A stretch of 64,000 nt of DNA from Pigoraptor chileana (lineage: Eukaryota; Opisthokonta; Filasterea). The notes beneath the pieces were generated by a model. That model worked only from the letters and a program-made list of their open reading frames with translations, had not been told where the DNA came from and did not search any database. Numbering within the stretch: position 1 is the stretch's first letter; each line of letters opens with the position of its first letter. The DNA is taken from NCBI GenBank assembly GCA_943704495.1, contig CALSCR010003567.1, positions 1 through 64,000 of the forward strand. Direction: 5' to 3'. Shown here in pieces: positions 39,913-53,100 of the stretch. Position numbers and translations under genes: made by a program.

Positions 39913-40680
39913 GCGCCAGATTTCACCTATTGCTCACAGGGCCGCAAAGTGAGTGGCGCGATCCCCACAAAGCCACAACAGGACAATGTCGACTATGGGC
40001 TTGGTTGGTGGCAATGTTCCCTCCACTGTAGAAATAGTCGTATTTTTGAGTGCAATCCGATATGGACTCACACAATGGCGCCAGTACCACAGTATCCGGC
40101 TTTCGCTAAATTATTACGGCTGCAGAGCGTTGGATCGACAGGCGACGCAGAGTTCAAGGGTACATGGGGAGTGCCGGGCTATGAAAGGGCGCCCTCTTAT
40201 ATATATATGTGGTCCTTGTTTCAGGTGTGTGTGTCTTGTGTGTAGATGACAAAGTGACATACAGCATGCGTCTCAGTAGTAGTCAGGCTGTGGGTTTGAG
40301 CTTCACAATGCGCTCACAGCCACATTCCACTCGGCTGCCACAATGCTATACTGAAACAGAGTCCGCAATATTTTCGGATTTTGATGAAACACCAAATTAA
40401 ATTCCCCGGGATCAACTCACGGGTGAGGGTTAATAATGAAGGGGTAGGGTTGCCGTGCAAGGCGTGGGGCACCTCTCCACCTGTTTCAGGTCCCATGCAT
40501 ACCCGTCCTCATTGTGAGAAAAAAGGAGGGATCTTGCAACAACAACGACCATTGCGCATGCTTGCACGTGACTCCACGTTTGAATTTTGCAACGCAGACA
40601 CAAAGAGAGACGTTCTTCTTTTACTGAGAAGGCAAACGAGAGACGGCGCGGCAGGCAGGAAAAAGCACACGACACGGCCT
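39913..40680. other. Intergenic region upstream of CFAP20DC, downstream of TMA7
   Basis: About 770 bp with no supported gene. A TA-rich stretch near 40197-40210 and GGGTTA-type patches near 40430-40450 are the only marked features. Confidence 0.5.
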
Positions 40681-41771
40681 TCACTTGCCCGACTTCTTGA
40701 TGCCACCACCAACTGCATGGATGCATAGACGGGAGCGCACAAAAACACATGAGGGACAATGGAGTGGCACAGTGAGTACGAATTGATTTGAACCGTGGAG
40801 ACTTGCGCACACGCCGCAATCCATCAATCATCACTGCATACAGGCGAAGACTTTCGCCACAAATCGTAATAAAATACATTTCGAATCCATCGATGTGAAA
40901 AGAAAAACATCACTAGGAATGGGCGAGATGGGGCCGAACATGAAAGCTCCCAACAGGGGGACCTTATGAAATAATCACACGATAAACACGCACATAATGG
41001 CAGCCTGTGCAAGGCATGGTGCGTGTGCAGAGCGAGCAAAACCCACCGAGAGGGCCCTTCTGGGCAGCCTTCTCCTTCATCTCCTGGAGCTTCTTCTGCT
41101 CTTCCTTCTGCTTGGCCTTAAAGGCAAGGTCATCCTGTGTGTGACAAAACAGCGGAGAAATTGAGACTCACACAGATCAAACACACCAGCCTCACTCAAG
41201 CACACAATACAAACACACAAAAAACACTCCAGAAGAACATCATGTACAATAACACAAGGAATCAGCACAAGCGATCTATTCATCATGTAGCAAAAAGCGT
41301 GACTACCTCAATAGGCAACTTCACACAACTCGAAACCACAAAACAACGGCGCTCATTGATACACACACACAGGCACGAGCTATTGCGCATAGCTATGACG
41401 CACCTCGTCAAGGTCCTTGGAGTCCTTCTTGGGCGCCTTAAGCGGCTTCTTCTTTCCACCTGACAATCAAACACGTTCACACGCGCACAAATTAGAGCAC
41501 GAAAGCCACACTAAATCCGAAAAGGATTATCCACACACAGGTTTGAGACCGAGCCTCTACACAGTACCGCATGCAAACAAGCATCACACAGCACAGACAG
41601 ACGCACAGACGGCACTGATTCGCAATTTAAACTCCGCGCCTCCGTGACCAGGAATGCACTGGACAGCGAATAACGTCACACACGCATTTCCCGCACACAA
41701 ACGACCTCAGCCATTGCACACAACGCCCACATCACACAAGAGCAGCCCAGCATACCTTCCCTTCCAGACAT
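40681..41771 (-). CDS. TMA7: Translation machinery-associated protein 7 (TMA7 / CCDC72)
   Basis: TMA7 is a tiny, basic ribosome-associated protein. Four exons (41771-41756, 41459-41404, 41134-41047, 40712-40681) encode 63 residues (human 64): MSGREGGKKKPLKAPKK, then DSKDLDEDDLAFKAKQKEEQ, KKLQEMKEKAAQKGPLGV and GGGIKKSGK. The match to the family is nearly continuous. The first exon is 16 nt and the last 32 nt, while introns are about 270-335 nt, so over 80 per cent of the locus is intron. It is divergent from the ATP synthase gamma gene. Confidence 0.93.
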
Positions 41772-42808
41772 TTTCTCGGCTATCCTTCAAAACAAATGGA
41801 TACTGCCGGAGAGGACTGTCTATGCCTCTTGTACAAGTTGTTGTTCGTGCAATTCACACTAACTCTCTCTGAGAGAGCAATGGCTCCATGACGATGGCAT
41901 GGACAGGCAGAGTATGCGACATCTCGGCTAATTAATCGCGGATATCAGAGAGTAAATCCAGAGTAAACTCTCCCACCCACGCCCAGCAATAGCCAATTAT
42001 TCAGAATGCGCCTTTGTATACAAAATGTACCGCCAATTTATTTATTTTCGCGGCGCCAGTATCAAATCCCACTGACCTGTGCATGTGTGTGCGTCTCCCT
42101 CTCTGATTTTGTGCTGCATCTTACCCAGATTTATATACCTATTGCATCGTATAAGATTGCAAGCACTATTGACACTATCGGGACTCTATTCTGTACGTTG
42201 TCCCCTGCAACTCATCGAGAATGATGTCCCTCCGTTTTGCTACGCGGCTCCAGCCCACGAGGTGATTGTCTGCGCTGGTTGCGTGTGGGCTGTGCGTGGG
42301 TTGTACCCCAATAGCTGCGACCATGTGCCTGGCTTCTGCTACCTCTTTGCGCTCTCTTTTAGCGGCGTCATGGCTGTGTCTCATGATATTGCGTGTGGAG
42401 GAGTGGCATAACAATAGTCTAGTGGCTGAAATCGAAGAAGGAAGTGACGTTGTGCTTAGGTTGCGCATGGGTTGGTGCGCGTCAGAGCACACTCCGTGAC
42501 GGCCCGTGTGTATGAGACACTGGTTGTTGTGGTGCAAGAAATGCCGTTGGGCTCTCTTGAGATTAGGTTTTGTTGATTCGGTTGATGCGTTGGGTGTGGT
42601 TTGGTTTGATTGTGTGCATTATTCGGCAATGGTGAACAAGTTCGTGCGAATGGCATGAAAGTGGGCTTGGAAGTGTGCATGGTTGATGAGCAATATAGCT
42701 TTCTGTTTGTTTCGTCACTGTGCCCTTTTTGATCCTCCTTTCTTGCGTCCAAAAAATGCAATTCTTGCCATTACAATCCGTCACAATGCGTGTGCAATCA
42801 GGCTCGCG
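41772..42808. other. Divergent intergenic region, TMA7 / ATP synthase gamma
   Basis: About 1 kb between start codons. It may hold an untranslated or short coding first exon of the gamma gene. Small inverted repeats occur at about 41860-41880 (CTCTCTGAGAGAG) and 41948-41972 (GAGAGTAAA facing AAACTCTC). Confidence 0.45.
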
Positions 42809-44128
42809 ATGGCTGCCCTCGCACAGCCCGTTGAGCAGCAGCGTGGAATGGCGACGCTTAAGGAGATTCGCGCCCGTCTCAAGTCGGTGAAGAACATGGA
42901 GAAGATCACAAAGTCAATGAAGATGGTGTCAGCGGCCAAGTTTGCGCGTGCCGAGCGCAATCTCCGCTTTGGCCGCGTGCTTGGCGTGGGTGCGACAGCG
43001 CTGTCTGACAAGACGCATCTGAAGCCGGATGCAGACAAGCCGAACCGCCTGCTCGTGGTGGTTTCGTCTGACCGCGGTCTCTGCGGCGCCATCCACAGCT
43101 CTGTGTGCAAGCACGTGAGGGCTGAGCTTGCCGCCCGCAAGGAGGGAGACAACATTAAGCTCGCCATTGTGGGCGACAAGGCGCGGACGATCATCCAGCG
43201 CACGCTCCCCAAGGAGATTCTTATGCACTTTACCGAGGTGGGCAAGAAGCCCGCGACGTTTACCGAGGCGTCGGCCATTGCACAGGAGATCATCAACAGC
43301 GGCTACGAGTTTGAAACTGCCAAGATCATCTTTAACCGCTTCAAGACGGCCATTTCGTACGAGACGACGAACATCCCCGTTGTGTCCCTCAACACGCTCC
43401 AGACGGCGGAGGAGCTGACGTCGTACGAGATCGATGACGACATCCTCGAGAGCTACCAGGAGTTTACGTTTGCCAATGCCCTTTACTATGCATTCCTCGA
43501 GTCGAATGCAAGCGAGCTCTCTGCAAGGATGACAGCCATGGACGGTGCCAGCAAGAATGCCGGTGCGTTGGTGTTTTGTTTGTGTGTGTGTATTGCATGG
43601 TTGAGCCTGTGTGCTGTGATTTGAGGTGCCGTTTGGGCGGTCACGACAGTCACGAAGAGTTTGTCAAATCTAGTCGGTGTTTGTGTTCATGTGATCTGGG
43701 GAATGTATTGGATTGGAAGGACGGCTGCGACGAGGGTTGGTGTGGCGGATGTTCACTCCAGCTCATCACCATGCGACGGCCTTAGTTTCATTGTGGCGTG
43801 TGTGTGGCTGTGTGGTGTGTGTGCGTAACACTGTGCCGTCTGCGGTGTTGAGTGGACATGCATCCAAGCGCTTGAACAGGAACGGGAAGGCCCTGACATG
43901 CCTGTGCCACAGTCACGTGCATGTGCCGCATTTGAGATTATTTTTTGACGACCCGTGTAGACTGTGCATAGCGCACAACACTAACAATCAACACACCCAA
44001 CACCCACACCCAACACATACACAGGCGAGATGATCCAGCGCTTGACGCTCACGTTCAACCGCACGCGCCAGGCCGTCATCACCAGCGAGCTTATCGAAAT
44101 TATTTCGGGAGCCGCCGCACTCGACTAA
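42809..44128 (+). CDS. ATP5F1C: Mitochondrial F1 ATP synthase gamma subunit
   Basis: Gamma is the rotating central stalk of F1. Two exons (42809-43562, 44025-44128) encode 285 residues from the chosen ATG. The conserved body begins [18 protein letters not shown] and continues [34 protein letters not shown] and [17 protein letters not shown]. Exon 2 carries the C-terminal helix [20 protein letters not shown] then ISGAAALD, close to human. The start is uncertain: ATG 42809 gives a short leader, ATG 42686 adds 41 residues, or an upstream exon may splice at the CAG near 42800. The sequence before 42809 is AT-rich and pyrimidine-rich, which favours an intron or UTR. Confidence 0.93.
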
Positions 44129-45404
44129 GCGCAAGCGTGCATGTGTGCGTGAAGTGGAGTGGATTGGGATGCGGGCGGATGCGAGTGCGAGTGTGAACAT
44201 AGTGAGAATGCGGTGCGATGCCCTGTGCGTACATGATGCCGTCGTGGTGCGCACGGACGTTGTTCAGTTTCTTTCCCCCGCGCCCTCTGTCTTGCGACTG
44301 CGCCCCAATTGCCAAAAGCTGTGCGTTTGCCACTGACAGGACGACAAGCTGTTGGCTGTTGTTGTTTGTCTGTATACATTGTTGGGCGTGTGTGTCGCGT
44401 TGCGTATGTTGTTTTTTTCTTCCCCCTTTTTCTTTCTCTTTTAGTGTCTGTTATTGTTGAGGCGCGTTGGTGCATTGGTTGGTTGTGCATGCGTTTGCTG
44501 TTGTCTATCCCGCCACTCTGTGTGTCTTTGTGAGTGCGGTATGAGTGGATCCCAGTGGTTGTTGGGTATCCGCCCGTCTCGTGGCTGGATCCGGTCCGAG
44601 ATATGTTTGTGGGTCACTGATTGCAGTGCTGCTGTGCCTATTTGTAGTGTGTTGTGTGTGTATGTGTGTGTGTGTGTGTTTGGAACGGTTGCTGTTGCTG
44701 TTGCTGTTGTCTGGTGCATAGTGTATGGGCGCCGAGCAGTAACGAGGAAGATTATCTGCCACAAACATGGCTGTGTGCGATGGAATGTTTTTGCGACGGA
44801 ATGCGTTTGTATGGCGTCGCGGTTGCATACTTAAGCATAAACTACAAAATCATTTATCATTATCACTGTTGAAATTGCGTTGTGGCAGGCAGAGCCACTG
44901 CAACTCTGATGCATATGTGCACTAGTAAATTACTGATCAGTGAGACTGGTGGGGGGGGGTTCAAACATTTGTACAGATGCGCACAACACATTCAGGTGGT
45001 AGAACAAGCAGATCGGAATATGAAGTTCTGTGGTTTTGTGCAAGCCAATGCCACAAGGTGCGACATAACCAGGGGTGGTGTCCTCAGTGCCCCTGACATA
45101 TCATAATAAGCCATGGAGTATTGAGGCACACAACAGATGTGATCCAACTTCATTCAAGAAAGACCACAGTATTGATCATGAAACACATATTCCCATTCAC
45201 TCAACGCCTCACAATTAAGGCATATGACCAACAGGAGACGTGCGATCATCGCGGGGAGAGCGAATTTGTGTGTGTATGCAATAGCAAAGTTGTGTTGGTG
45301 GTGTGCTGCGCCTGAGCGGACGAAAGACAGAAAGCAAGCAAGAGACATACAGCGAGGGACAGAGAGCGAAGTTCAGTGTGTGTGTGTGAGTGTGATATGG
45401 TCCG
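44129..45404. other. Convergent intergenic region, ATP synthase gamma / TRAF-type gene
   Basis: About 1.3 kb between two stop codons with GT-rich and T-rich stretches (44400-44460, 44640-44700) and a G run near 44950. I see no supported gene or RNA. Confidence 0.5.
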
Positions 45405-47128
45405 TTACTTCTTGTCGAGCGGGCTGATGACTTTGCCGATGCGGGTCAGCTCCTTCTTGTGGGTCCCGTGGTCCTTGCGCAGAGAGTTGATGCTGCTCTC
45501 CAGATTGTCGCGCTGCTTGTAATAGTCGCTCTTGAAGTTCTCAAACTGGCGTCGGTCCGCGTTTTGCTCCTGCGGTTGCCAGGGAGACGCAGGCACACGG
45601 AATTCGAACAACACGGGGGTCAGCATTCAAATCAAGTCACTTGGCACAAAAAAAAAGATGCTATTAAAAAGAACCCCAATGCAGCTTTTGACTGTCTGAT
45701 CAGTTCAATAGCAAGGTGCAATGCAGCAGACAGTCCAAAGGAATGCCGACCCAAAGCACCACGCTGCACGCAAGCGGGACAACACATCAAAAGACGGAGC
45801 AGGCACGCGCTCGCACGAGACATACCATGACGACCGCGTCGATCTGGGTGGCAAGGCGTGCGTTGAAGGCCGCGAGTGCCGTCACAACCTGCTGCTGGTC
45901 CTGCACGTGGAATGGCAAAAACAACCGGTGGGATCAGCACTTCAAAAACAACACACTCACAGCGATAAAAACCCAATAAAATAAAATAAAACAATTTCAC
46001 ACCTGGAACTTCTTAAGGAGAAGGACGAGATGTTGGTGAGTCCGATCCTTAAGGTGCGAGTCGTATGTGCCACGGGTCACCTGTGCGCGACAGCGTGAGT
46101 GAGGGTGGGTGAGAGAGATGCATGCGTGACCGTTGCGTGAAGAAGAAGCGATAGAGGGTGAGTGAGAATAATAGCGCGAGCACGAGTAACAGTTGAGCGA
46201 CAGTAACAGCGACTGCGGAGAAGTGAGTTGCAGGCTTCAAGTCAGTGCCGTTGAGCACCGTGCCCATGCGAATCACAACAAAGCGCACGTGACTCCCAGA
46301 TCAGCCCGGTTCGCCCTCTTCCCAGGCGACAAATGCACAGGTGGACAACAGACGGGTGTCACATGCTTGAACCGAGGGAGATTGAGACGGCGTATACACA
46401 CACTCACACACACACGCACGCGTTCCACGCAGGCCGCCACTCACCGGCTCACAGCATCCGAGGCTGTCTCCAAAGAAGCAGGGCACGGCCGTGTTGGGGC
46501 ACGTCGTGTCGAAATGCGACTGCATGTCGATGCGACGCAGCTCCAGCGGACACATCTGCGCGCACGAGACGATCTTGTACAGACAAAGAGCGTCGTGGGC
46601 GTGCGCGAGGTTCGCCGCAAAGGCCTCTCCGCAGCCATCGTTATTGCACGGAATCGGACGGAAGCCACACTCGAGCTTGTGCTTAATCGCAAGGTCGTCG
46701 TTTGGCAGCACCTCCCCGCAAAAGTCCGTCCCAGCGCGCCCGAAACGTTTGATGAGAGAACGCGCCAGTTTGTCGCGTTGTACGAGCGGCCATGTCTCTG
46801 CCCGCAGCTCAACGGCAAGATCCTTGACCTTCTGGTTCTGGGCGCCGGTGGACAGCCGGCCCGCCATCTTGTTCAGCGTCGTCTTTTTCTTCTCGGCAAA
46901 CATCAGCATTTCTCGGTCGAGAAAGGGCACAACCCCAATGTCTGCCTCCACGTTGGAAGCAATGAGGTTGTTGAGGAATTCTGTGAAGTCGGCTTTTGTT
47001 CCCTCGACGTCAATATCCTTGAACAGCTCCTTACGGAAGACCGCCGCCCGCGAGAGATTTGTGAGAAGCGACGACGCAATCGATTGCGCCGTCGATATGT
47101 CCGTCCCTTCGCATGTCTTTGCAGCCAT
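45405..47128 (-). CDS. TRAF-type zinc-finger protein with C-terminal coiled coil
   Basis: Four exons (47128-46445, 46080-46003, 45900-45826, 45569-45405) encode 333 residues. Residues 1-135 look helical. From about 140 the TRAF-type zinc fingers begin: ECGFRPIPCNNDGCGEAF, CLYKIVSCAQMCPLELRR, SHFDTTCPNTAVPCFF and GCCEPVTRGTYDSHLKDRTH, with the Cys/His spacing of zf-TRAF repeats. The rest is charged coiled coil (RRQFENFKSDYYKQRDNLES). I see no RING domain before the fingers and no MATH domain after them, so it is not a classical TRAF. A binding or scaffold role is plausible. The first intron carries a diverged dispersed repeat. Confidence 0.85.
46225..46280. repeat. Diverged copy of the dispersed repeat
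   Basis: TTCAAGTCAGTGCCG and GTGCCCATG recur here in the same orientation as the other copies, without GA flanks. The copy lies in the first intron of the TRAF-type gene, again antisense to it. Confidence 0.6.
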
Positions 47129-47934
47129 TTTTCTTTATTTCGCTTTGCTTCGGTTTCCTCCTGCGGTCGATTCTGAGATGTTCTCACGTGCCTGGTTCAC
47201 GATCACCTTATGCACTGAAAGTCTGCGGGTCAGTTGGCGCTTAATCGGAAAAGATTTCAGGGAACACCGGAAAGCGTGCGTGAAATAAAAACAGAAAAGA
47301 GGAGTTTGAGGACCAACTCCACTGTCGCATACGGTATTGAGTGTGTTTGTGCGTGTTCTTGTAGAACGGAGCTGCAACACACACAGTGTCGATTGCACTC
47401 ACGCAGAGTTTACACAACAGAGAAAGAGAGCAGAAGCCAAACAGTGAGGGAGATCCCCCTCTCCCAGACTCGGCTCGGCGTATTTAAATTGAAAATGCGA
47501 ATAATTAGTGCGAAATGGAGGCGATATTAAATTAAATTGGCGCGACACTGCCCACTCCCGGCCCGCGCTTTCGGTTGACCGACCACAACCGGTATTCAGT
47601 CTGTGCGAATAGCGCCGTTTCAGGGATGCAGAGTAAGTTATCGTCTTTGTTATTACAGTGGACATAAATAATGAGACCATTGAATACATACAGAACAAGT
47701 CCAGCCGCATGCGTGTGGGGTGATGGCTGTGTCCGTGATCAGCTTGCAATGTAGAGCGCAATTGGTCGTGTGTGGTTTATGTGTCTGACAATACAGGCTT
47801 CTTGTGTCAGAAGTATATTACAGGCGACATAGTAATTTGACATGAAAGGCACCGATTCACACTCGACAAGAGAATGAGCGGTCCAACGTGTACAACGCAA
47901 GCGATATAGCGATTTTTTTGAGTCGAAAGCTCGT
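47129..47934. other. Intergenic region upstream of the TRAF-type gene
   Basis: About 800 bp without a supported gene. AT-rich stretches at 47480-47540 (TATTTAAATTG, TTAAATTAAATTGG) may be promoter sequence. Confidence 0.45.
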
Positions 47935-48441
47935 CTACCACATGATAGCCTCCGTGACACGCTGATTGCCAAATGCATCCCTCTGGATGATGAGCTCGTC
48001 GCCGTAGCCGTCTGTCATGACAGTTGTTGTTGTTCCAAAGCCCCCGCCCATGATGACACGGTCTCCGTATCCGTCCATGATCACCGCGCCGCCGCCGTAG
48101 GGTTGGTACATTGGGCCACCGATGTATGCGGGGCCACCGACCATCATGGGAGCCTGTGCGTAGACCATTGGCGGCGCTGCATATACAAGAAACAAAACAC
48201 AATAGCGCAATTTAGTTCAGCCGCAGATACGTGGGTACTCTCACGCAGATTGATGTGATTCGTGTGACCGATGCCCACCGTATACGACCGCAGGGGTGTC
48301 ATTGATGACGTACTGCAAAGGGAAAGCAAAGGAAGCGAAAGAACACCAAATAATTAATTAGGAATTGAGTCGAAAAGAGCAAACGTTTGTGGTTCAATTG
48401 CCAAGAGAACGTACCGTGGGTTCAGAGTAACAGCAGCCCAT
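47935..48441 (-). CDS. Small Gly/Tyr-rich protein with dual-acylation N-terminus
   Basis: Three exons (48441-48415, 48312-48279, 48176-47935) encode 100 residues. The N-terminus MGCCYSEPT is a strong N-myristoylation (Gly2) and palmitoylation (Cys3, Cys4) signal, so membrane anchoring is likely. The body is rich in Gly, Pro, Tyr and Met (MVYAQAPMMVGGPAYIGGPM) and carries an internal duplication: MDGYGDRVIMGGGFG and TDGYGDELIIQRDAFG. I do not recognise the family. It is divergent from FERRY3 and shares its E-box promoter. Confidence 0.72.
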
Positions 48442-48912
48442 GGTGTGAGAAGTGAAAATGCAAACTGAAGTTGGTCTGATTGTCTTTAGTAGTTTTTGCA
48501 AGCGAAGTTGTGTGATTGGATCACGGATAGTTTGAAGTGAGCTTTATGTCTGGAGGGAGCTGCTATATTACCAACGTTGCGGCGTGTGTGTGCGTGTGCG
48601 TGTGTATGGCTTCACTGGCTATTATTTGTGGAGAACAGGCTGCTGTGTTCGATTCATCCGCGCATGCACGCCAAAAATAGCCGACGCTCGTATCACGTGA
48701 CCAATGTGGATGCCCTCACGTGATCACACAGGCACATTCTTACATTCACAAAAAAAAACCGGCCGTAATCGTTGAAGCAAATCAACAATAACATCTATAT
48801 ATTTATATCACATATGTATATGTTTTTGTCGCTCGTTGACTCATAGGGCATTGGTGTGTCCTGTTGGTGCACGACTCACATACACACGCGCACACACACT
48901 CACATACAAACT
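48442..48912. promoter_or_regulatory. Divergent promoter, acylated protein / FERRY3, with paired TCACGTGA
   Basis: Two TCACGTGA palindromes lie at 48693-48700 and 48716-48723, 23 bp start to start, between divergent start codons. They match the core of CLEAR/E-box sites. An AT-rich stretch follows at 48795-48825. Confidence 0.55.
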
Positions 48913-50088
48913 ATGGATGTGTCGGTTGCTGATGTGAGGGAGAGTGCACACGCAGCAGGGTCGCACTCTGTCACACTGCTGTTCACGGTTGATGCAAGCG
49001 CAATCAAGCTTACTTTTGACATAACGCGAAAGGACGGTATGTCGATGCACTTTCAATGCGCGTTTGTGGAACATTGTTGCACCTGAAATGCGATCTCCAC
49101 CGTAGTGAGCAATTCTAGGAAAGTCGGCTGTGCTTTCACGCACTCAGTGCGTTGTGTGACTGCCACATATTGCGCTGTCCAGACCCCACGGATGTCGCCA
49201 ATCGCCTGATCAGCAACCACAACGTTCCTTGCTATTTGGAGGACGCCATCGCATCCACCTTGAAGCGATTACTTAGTGAACTTGCCTTGCGCAAAATGGA
49301 CGACCTCATTTGTGAGTGGCAGTTACTGTCAAAATTCTCGTCCTTACTTAATGACGCCATCTGTGTGATGCGCACATACCATCTAATGTTGAATGTATGC
49401 GTGCGTGCGTGTGGTAATGCATAGTTGCTGCCGCCGACCGCAACTGCGTCGCCGAGTGGGCCGAGGCCTTCTACCGAGAGCACGCAAAATACCTGCCAAC
49501 ATCAACGCCCAGTGAGGTGCGGATAACGCAATTGTGGCCATTGTGTTGTGTGAGACCGTCTTGTCACATCTTGCAAGTAGAATGCACATCACCGCCGCAT
49601 CCCACTGAAAGGCATCTGGGTGAGACGTGCACCTGTGGCAGCACGGCTTCCAAGTGCCCCAATCACAACACGGTCGGCATGCAAATTTGGAGCATTACCA
49701 TATGTGTTTGATTCGCGTGAATGCGTCGCACACTCTGTCACGTCATCGCTCCTGTCTTTACTCTCTCATAATGCTCCTGCCATGTGCATGTGGTTGGTTC
49801 TGTGGTGGTCGGCTCTGTTGCTGGACTATAGGCGGACTTCCCCGAGGCCTATCACGTGCTGATTCACTCGACGGCCAGCGAGACGCTGGTGCAGTTGGAG
49901 CAGACGTACGCAATGGCGGTTGGCGAGCTCGTGTCGGGTCGCAATATGGCAGTGGCAAATCTGCATGCAAGGTGCATACGTGGCGTCATGCACCACCTCC
50001 TCGGCGTCCAGTGCCGCATTACTGTTGTCAAGTGTGTCTGTATGTGCGTGTGTGTGTGTATGTATGCGTGTGTGTGCGTGCGTGTGTG

Positions 50089-50120
<32 letters not shown>

Positions 50121-53100
50121 CGTATGTGCGTGTGTGATGTACATGGCGCACTCGCTCGTCCTTCGCATTCTATTCAACAAAACTCCATCCTTGTTTGCAG
50201 GCAAGAACAGCAGATGGATCGCTTACTGAAGGGCATCGGCGCCACTACGACAGAAAGAGACGTCAATGCGCTCTCCGCAAAGCACTTGGAGGTAGGTTGC
50301 GTTACTAATGCTGTGTGGAGTTTAGGACTACTCAATGGGTGTGTTGAATCGAATGAATAGTTTGGTTTCATCTGCGTCCGTCAAACAGCTCTGCAAATCA
50401 GAGTGCAAGTACGCCTATGTGTGTGTATATGTGTGTGTGTGGATAAAATATGCATGTGTGTCGCTTCTTGTGGAGTACAAGGCCAAAGCACCCACGACGC
50501 TGACCTGAACACACATCTCTTGTCGGCCCCTGTGCTTGATCAGGACATGCAAATGTTGCAGGCGACGTGGGCGAGCGAGTTGACGTCGCTGCGTGACACT
50601 CAGCGGCGCGACTACCGGGAATTTGTTCTCGCTCTTGCGCACGAAGAGAAGGAGAGGCACAGGAAGAGTGCTGCGGTCGCCGCATCAGGGGGCGCGGAGT
50701 CCAGACCGTCGCCGCGGCCGTCAGTCTCGCACGGCAGGGAGCCATTAAGCCCACAGACGACTCGCAGTGGCACGGGAAGGGACGGGGACGCACCGACGCC
50801 ACAGAAGAAGGGCGAGATGTCGACGCCGCCGACCATGCAAAAGTCGAATTCACAGGTGTGTGCATCGACGGCCGCGGAAATGACGATGGGTGGAGGGGGC
50901 TGATTGGGATCGGCGCGTGCTGCTCGCACCACGTGACTCCCACTGTGCAATGCTGTCCAGCCATCCGCAACTACTTGCGGTGACATTTGTACACGCGTAT
51001 GTTTTGTGTGTGGGATTTTGTGTGTGCGTATGTGTTGTGTGTGCGTATGTGTGACGTGTGTGTGTATGTGTTTGCGTGTTCTGCACAATCCATTTGTTGG
51101 CTCGTTCTAACGGCATTGTCGCTGCTGGTGTGCATTGTTGTGCGCGTGTGCATTGCAGACATCCCTGGGCATCGGTGGTGCCATTGGGCGTCTAAGTTGG
51201 TTCAGGCGGAGCTCGTCGTCGGAAGTGCGCACCACTTCACCCTCCAGGTGCGCCGTCATCACGTGACGTTTGGTGCACTGATTTCGCTGTCTCTCTTGTG
51301 CTTGCGTTTTATTAAGATGGAGTCCCTGGACACAGCGTAGATGCAGACTGCAGTTCTACCTGTCTCTCGCTTGTTCTCTCGCCTGTTCTCCAGAGCAGTG
51401 CGACTTGCACCCACGTGATCTTACCCACGTGGTCTCACCGACGTGATCTGCTTTGTTCGCCCCCAATTCCAATGGCCCCTCTTGCAATCTGCACACAATC
51501 ACTGCCTTCCACTGCACTGTCACGTGAGCAGCAGGCACTCTGACGAGGGCGGCCGGTCGTCGCCTGCCTTGTCCGCCCAAGCGAATGCGGCGGGGAATGT
51601 CGCACATCCGCTGTCAATCAGGGAGGAGTCGATGCCCATGCAGGAAGAGAGCTTCACGGTGCATCTAGGCACGCAGCTCAAGACAATGCACAACCTGCGC
51701 CTTCTTTGCGCCCAGAGCATCGCGTCGCTGTGTGCTGTGACAGACCCCGTGCAGCGCGTGCAGACATCACTCTCGCTCTACTCGAAGGCGCTGTCGGGCG
51801 CCGTGATGCTTGAAGATCCGCCGATGGACTATGGGACAGGGAACTTGCTGGGTGCGTGGGGATACGTGTCTGTTCCGTGAGTGGCTGTGTGTGATAATTA
51901 TTTATTGTTTGTGGTGATTGTTTATTGTGTGTGTGTGGCGATTGTGTGTGGCGATTGTGTGGGCGTCAGTCTTATCCACTGTTAAGCCTGTCTGTGTGCG
52001 CGTGGTAATTGCTTCTGGCATTTGTGTGCCAATGTTTCTCTACGAATGTCTGCCCCACTTGCCTCTGCGGATTGGCACGTGATGGGAGGATGGCCATCGT
52101 GGGGCACGACGTGTGGGAAATGTTGATATATGCATATATATATAATAGTGCGAAGGATGCCTCTATTGAGACTCCATTGTTAGGGAATGCTGTCATTAAC
52201 TGCTTCTGTCGCTAACAAGACCCAAAAAAAAAACAACAACAAACAAATGAACCCATCCAACAGAGTTTGCGAGGTGTTGCGAGAGCTCGACAGATTTCCA
52301 CTTTCCCGAATTCGATGTTCAATTGCAGCAGGTGCAGGTTGCGCTGGGCAACAAGCCGCTCGTCCCTGGTGTGTGTTGAGCGTGGTGTGTGTAGTGTGTG
52401 CGAGTGTGAATGTATGTGAGTGTAAGTATGTGAGTATGTGTATGTGTGAGTGTGTGAGTGTGTGTGTGAGCGTGTGTGAGTGTGTGAGTGTGAGTGTGTA
52501 CGTGTGTGTTGTGTGTGTGTATGTTTTTTGTGTATGCATTATGTGTTTATTCTTGAATATGTATGTTGGTATGCGCAGTAGCATTCAAACCACTTTGCTA
52601 GTAGCATGATGCAATTATAACTCCATCGCTGCCCTGTCGCCGTCCCTTGTGCAGGCGATTTCTACGTCACGCGCCACTCGAATATTGCCTCATTCCAAGT
52701 TGTCTTTCATCTTGTCGTGGATAAAGAAGGTGCGTGCGGTCTGCACATGAACTGCATACACACGCACACACCACATGGCCCCCTCTGCTTTTTTCCCCTC
52801 TGCCTCCGAATTGTCGCCATCGCCGATGGGATCCGTTGTCACCCAGCAACACCGATTTGTAGTCGCAGCGTTTGTGTTTGAATCATACCAACTCGCCAAC
52901 ACAGTGACTCACCCACGCGCTCTGTTCGAGCAACCCAACACGCCTGACCGCCACTGACACACCGGTGCTGATGGCATTCGTTGATGTTGATGTTGTTGTT
53001 GTTGGTGTTGGTGATGTTGGTGATGGTTATGTTGTTGTTTTCCCATTCGATGCACAGTGAATTCTGCACTGCTGAGCACGCGATCGCCACTGATGCTTGG

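Noticed and set aside
50040-50140. GT tract as a functional Z-DNA element
   Set aside because: GT/CA tracts are scattered through almost every intron here, so one tract carries no specific signal.
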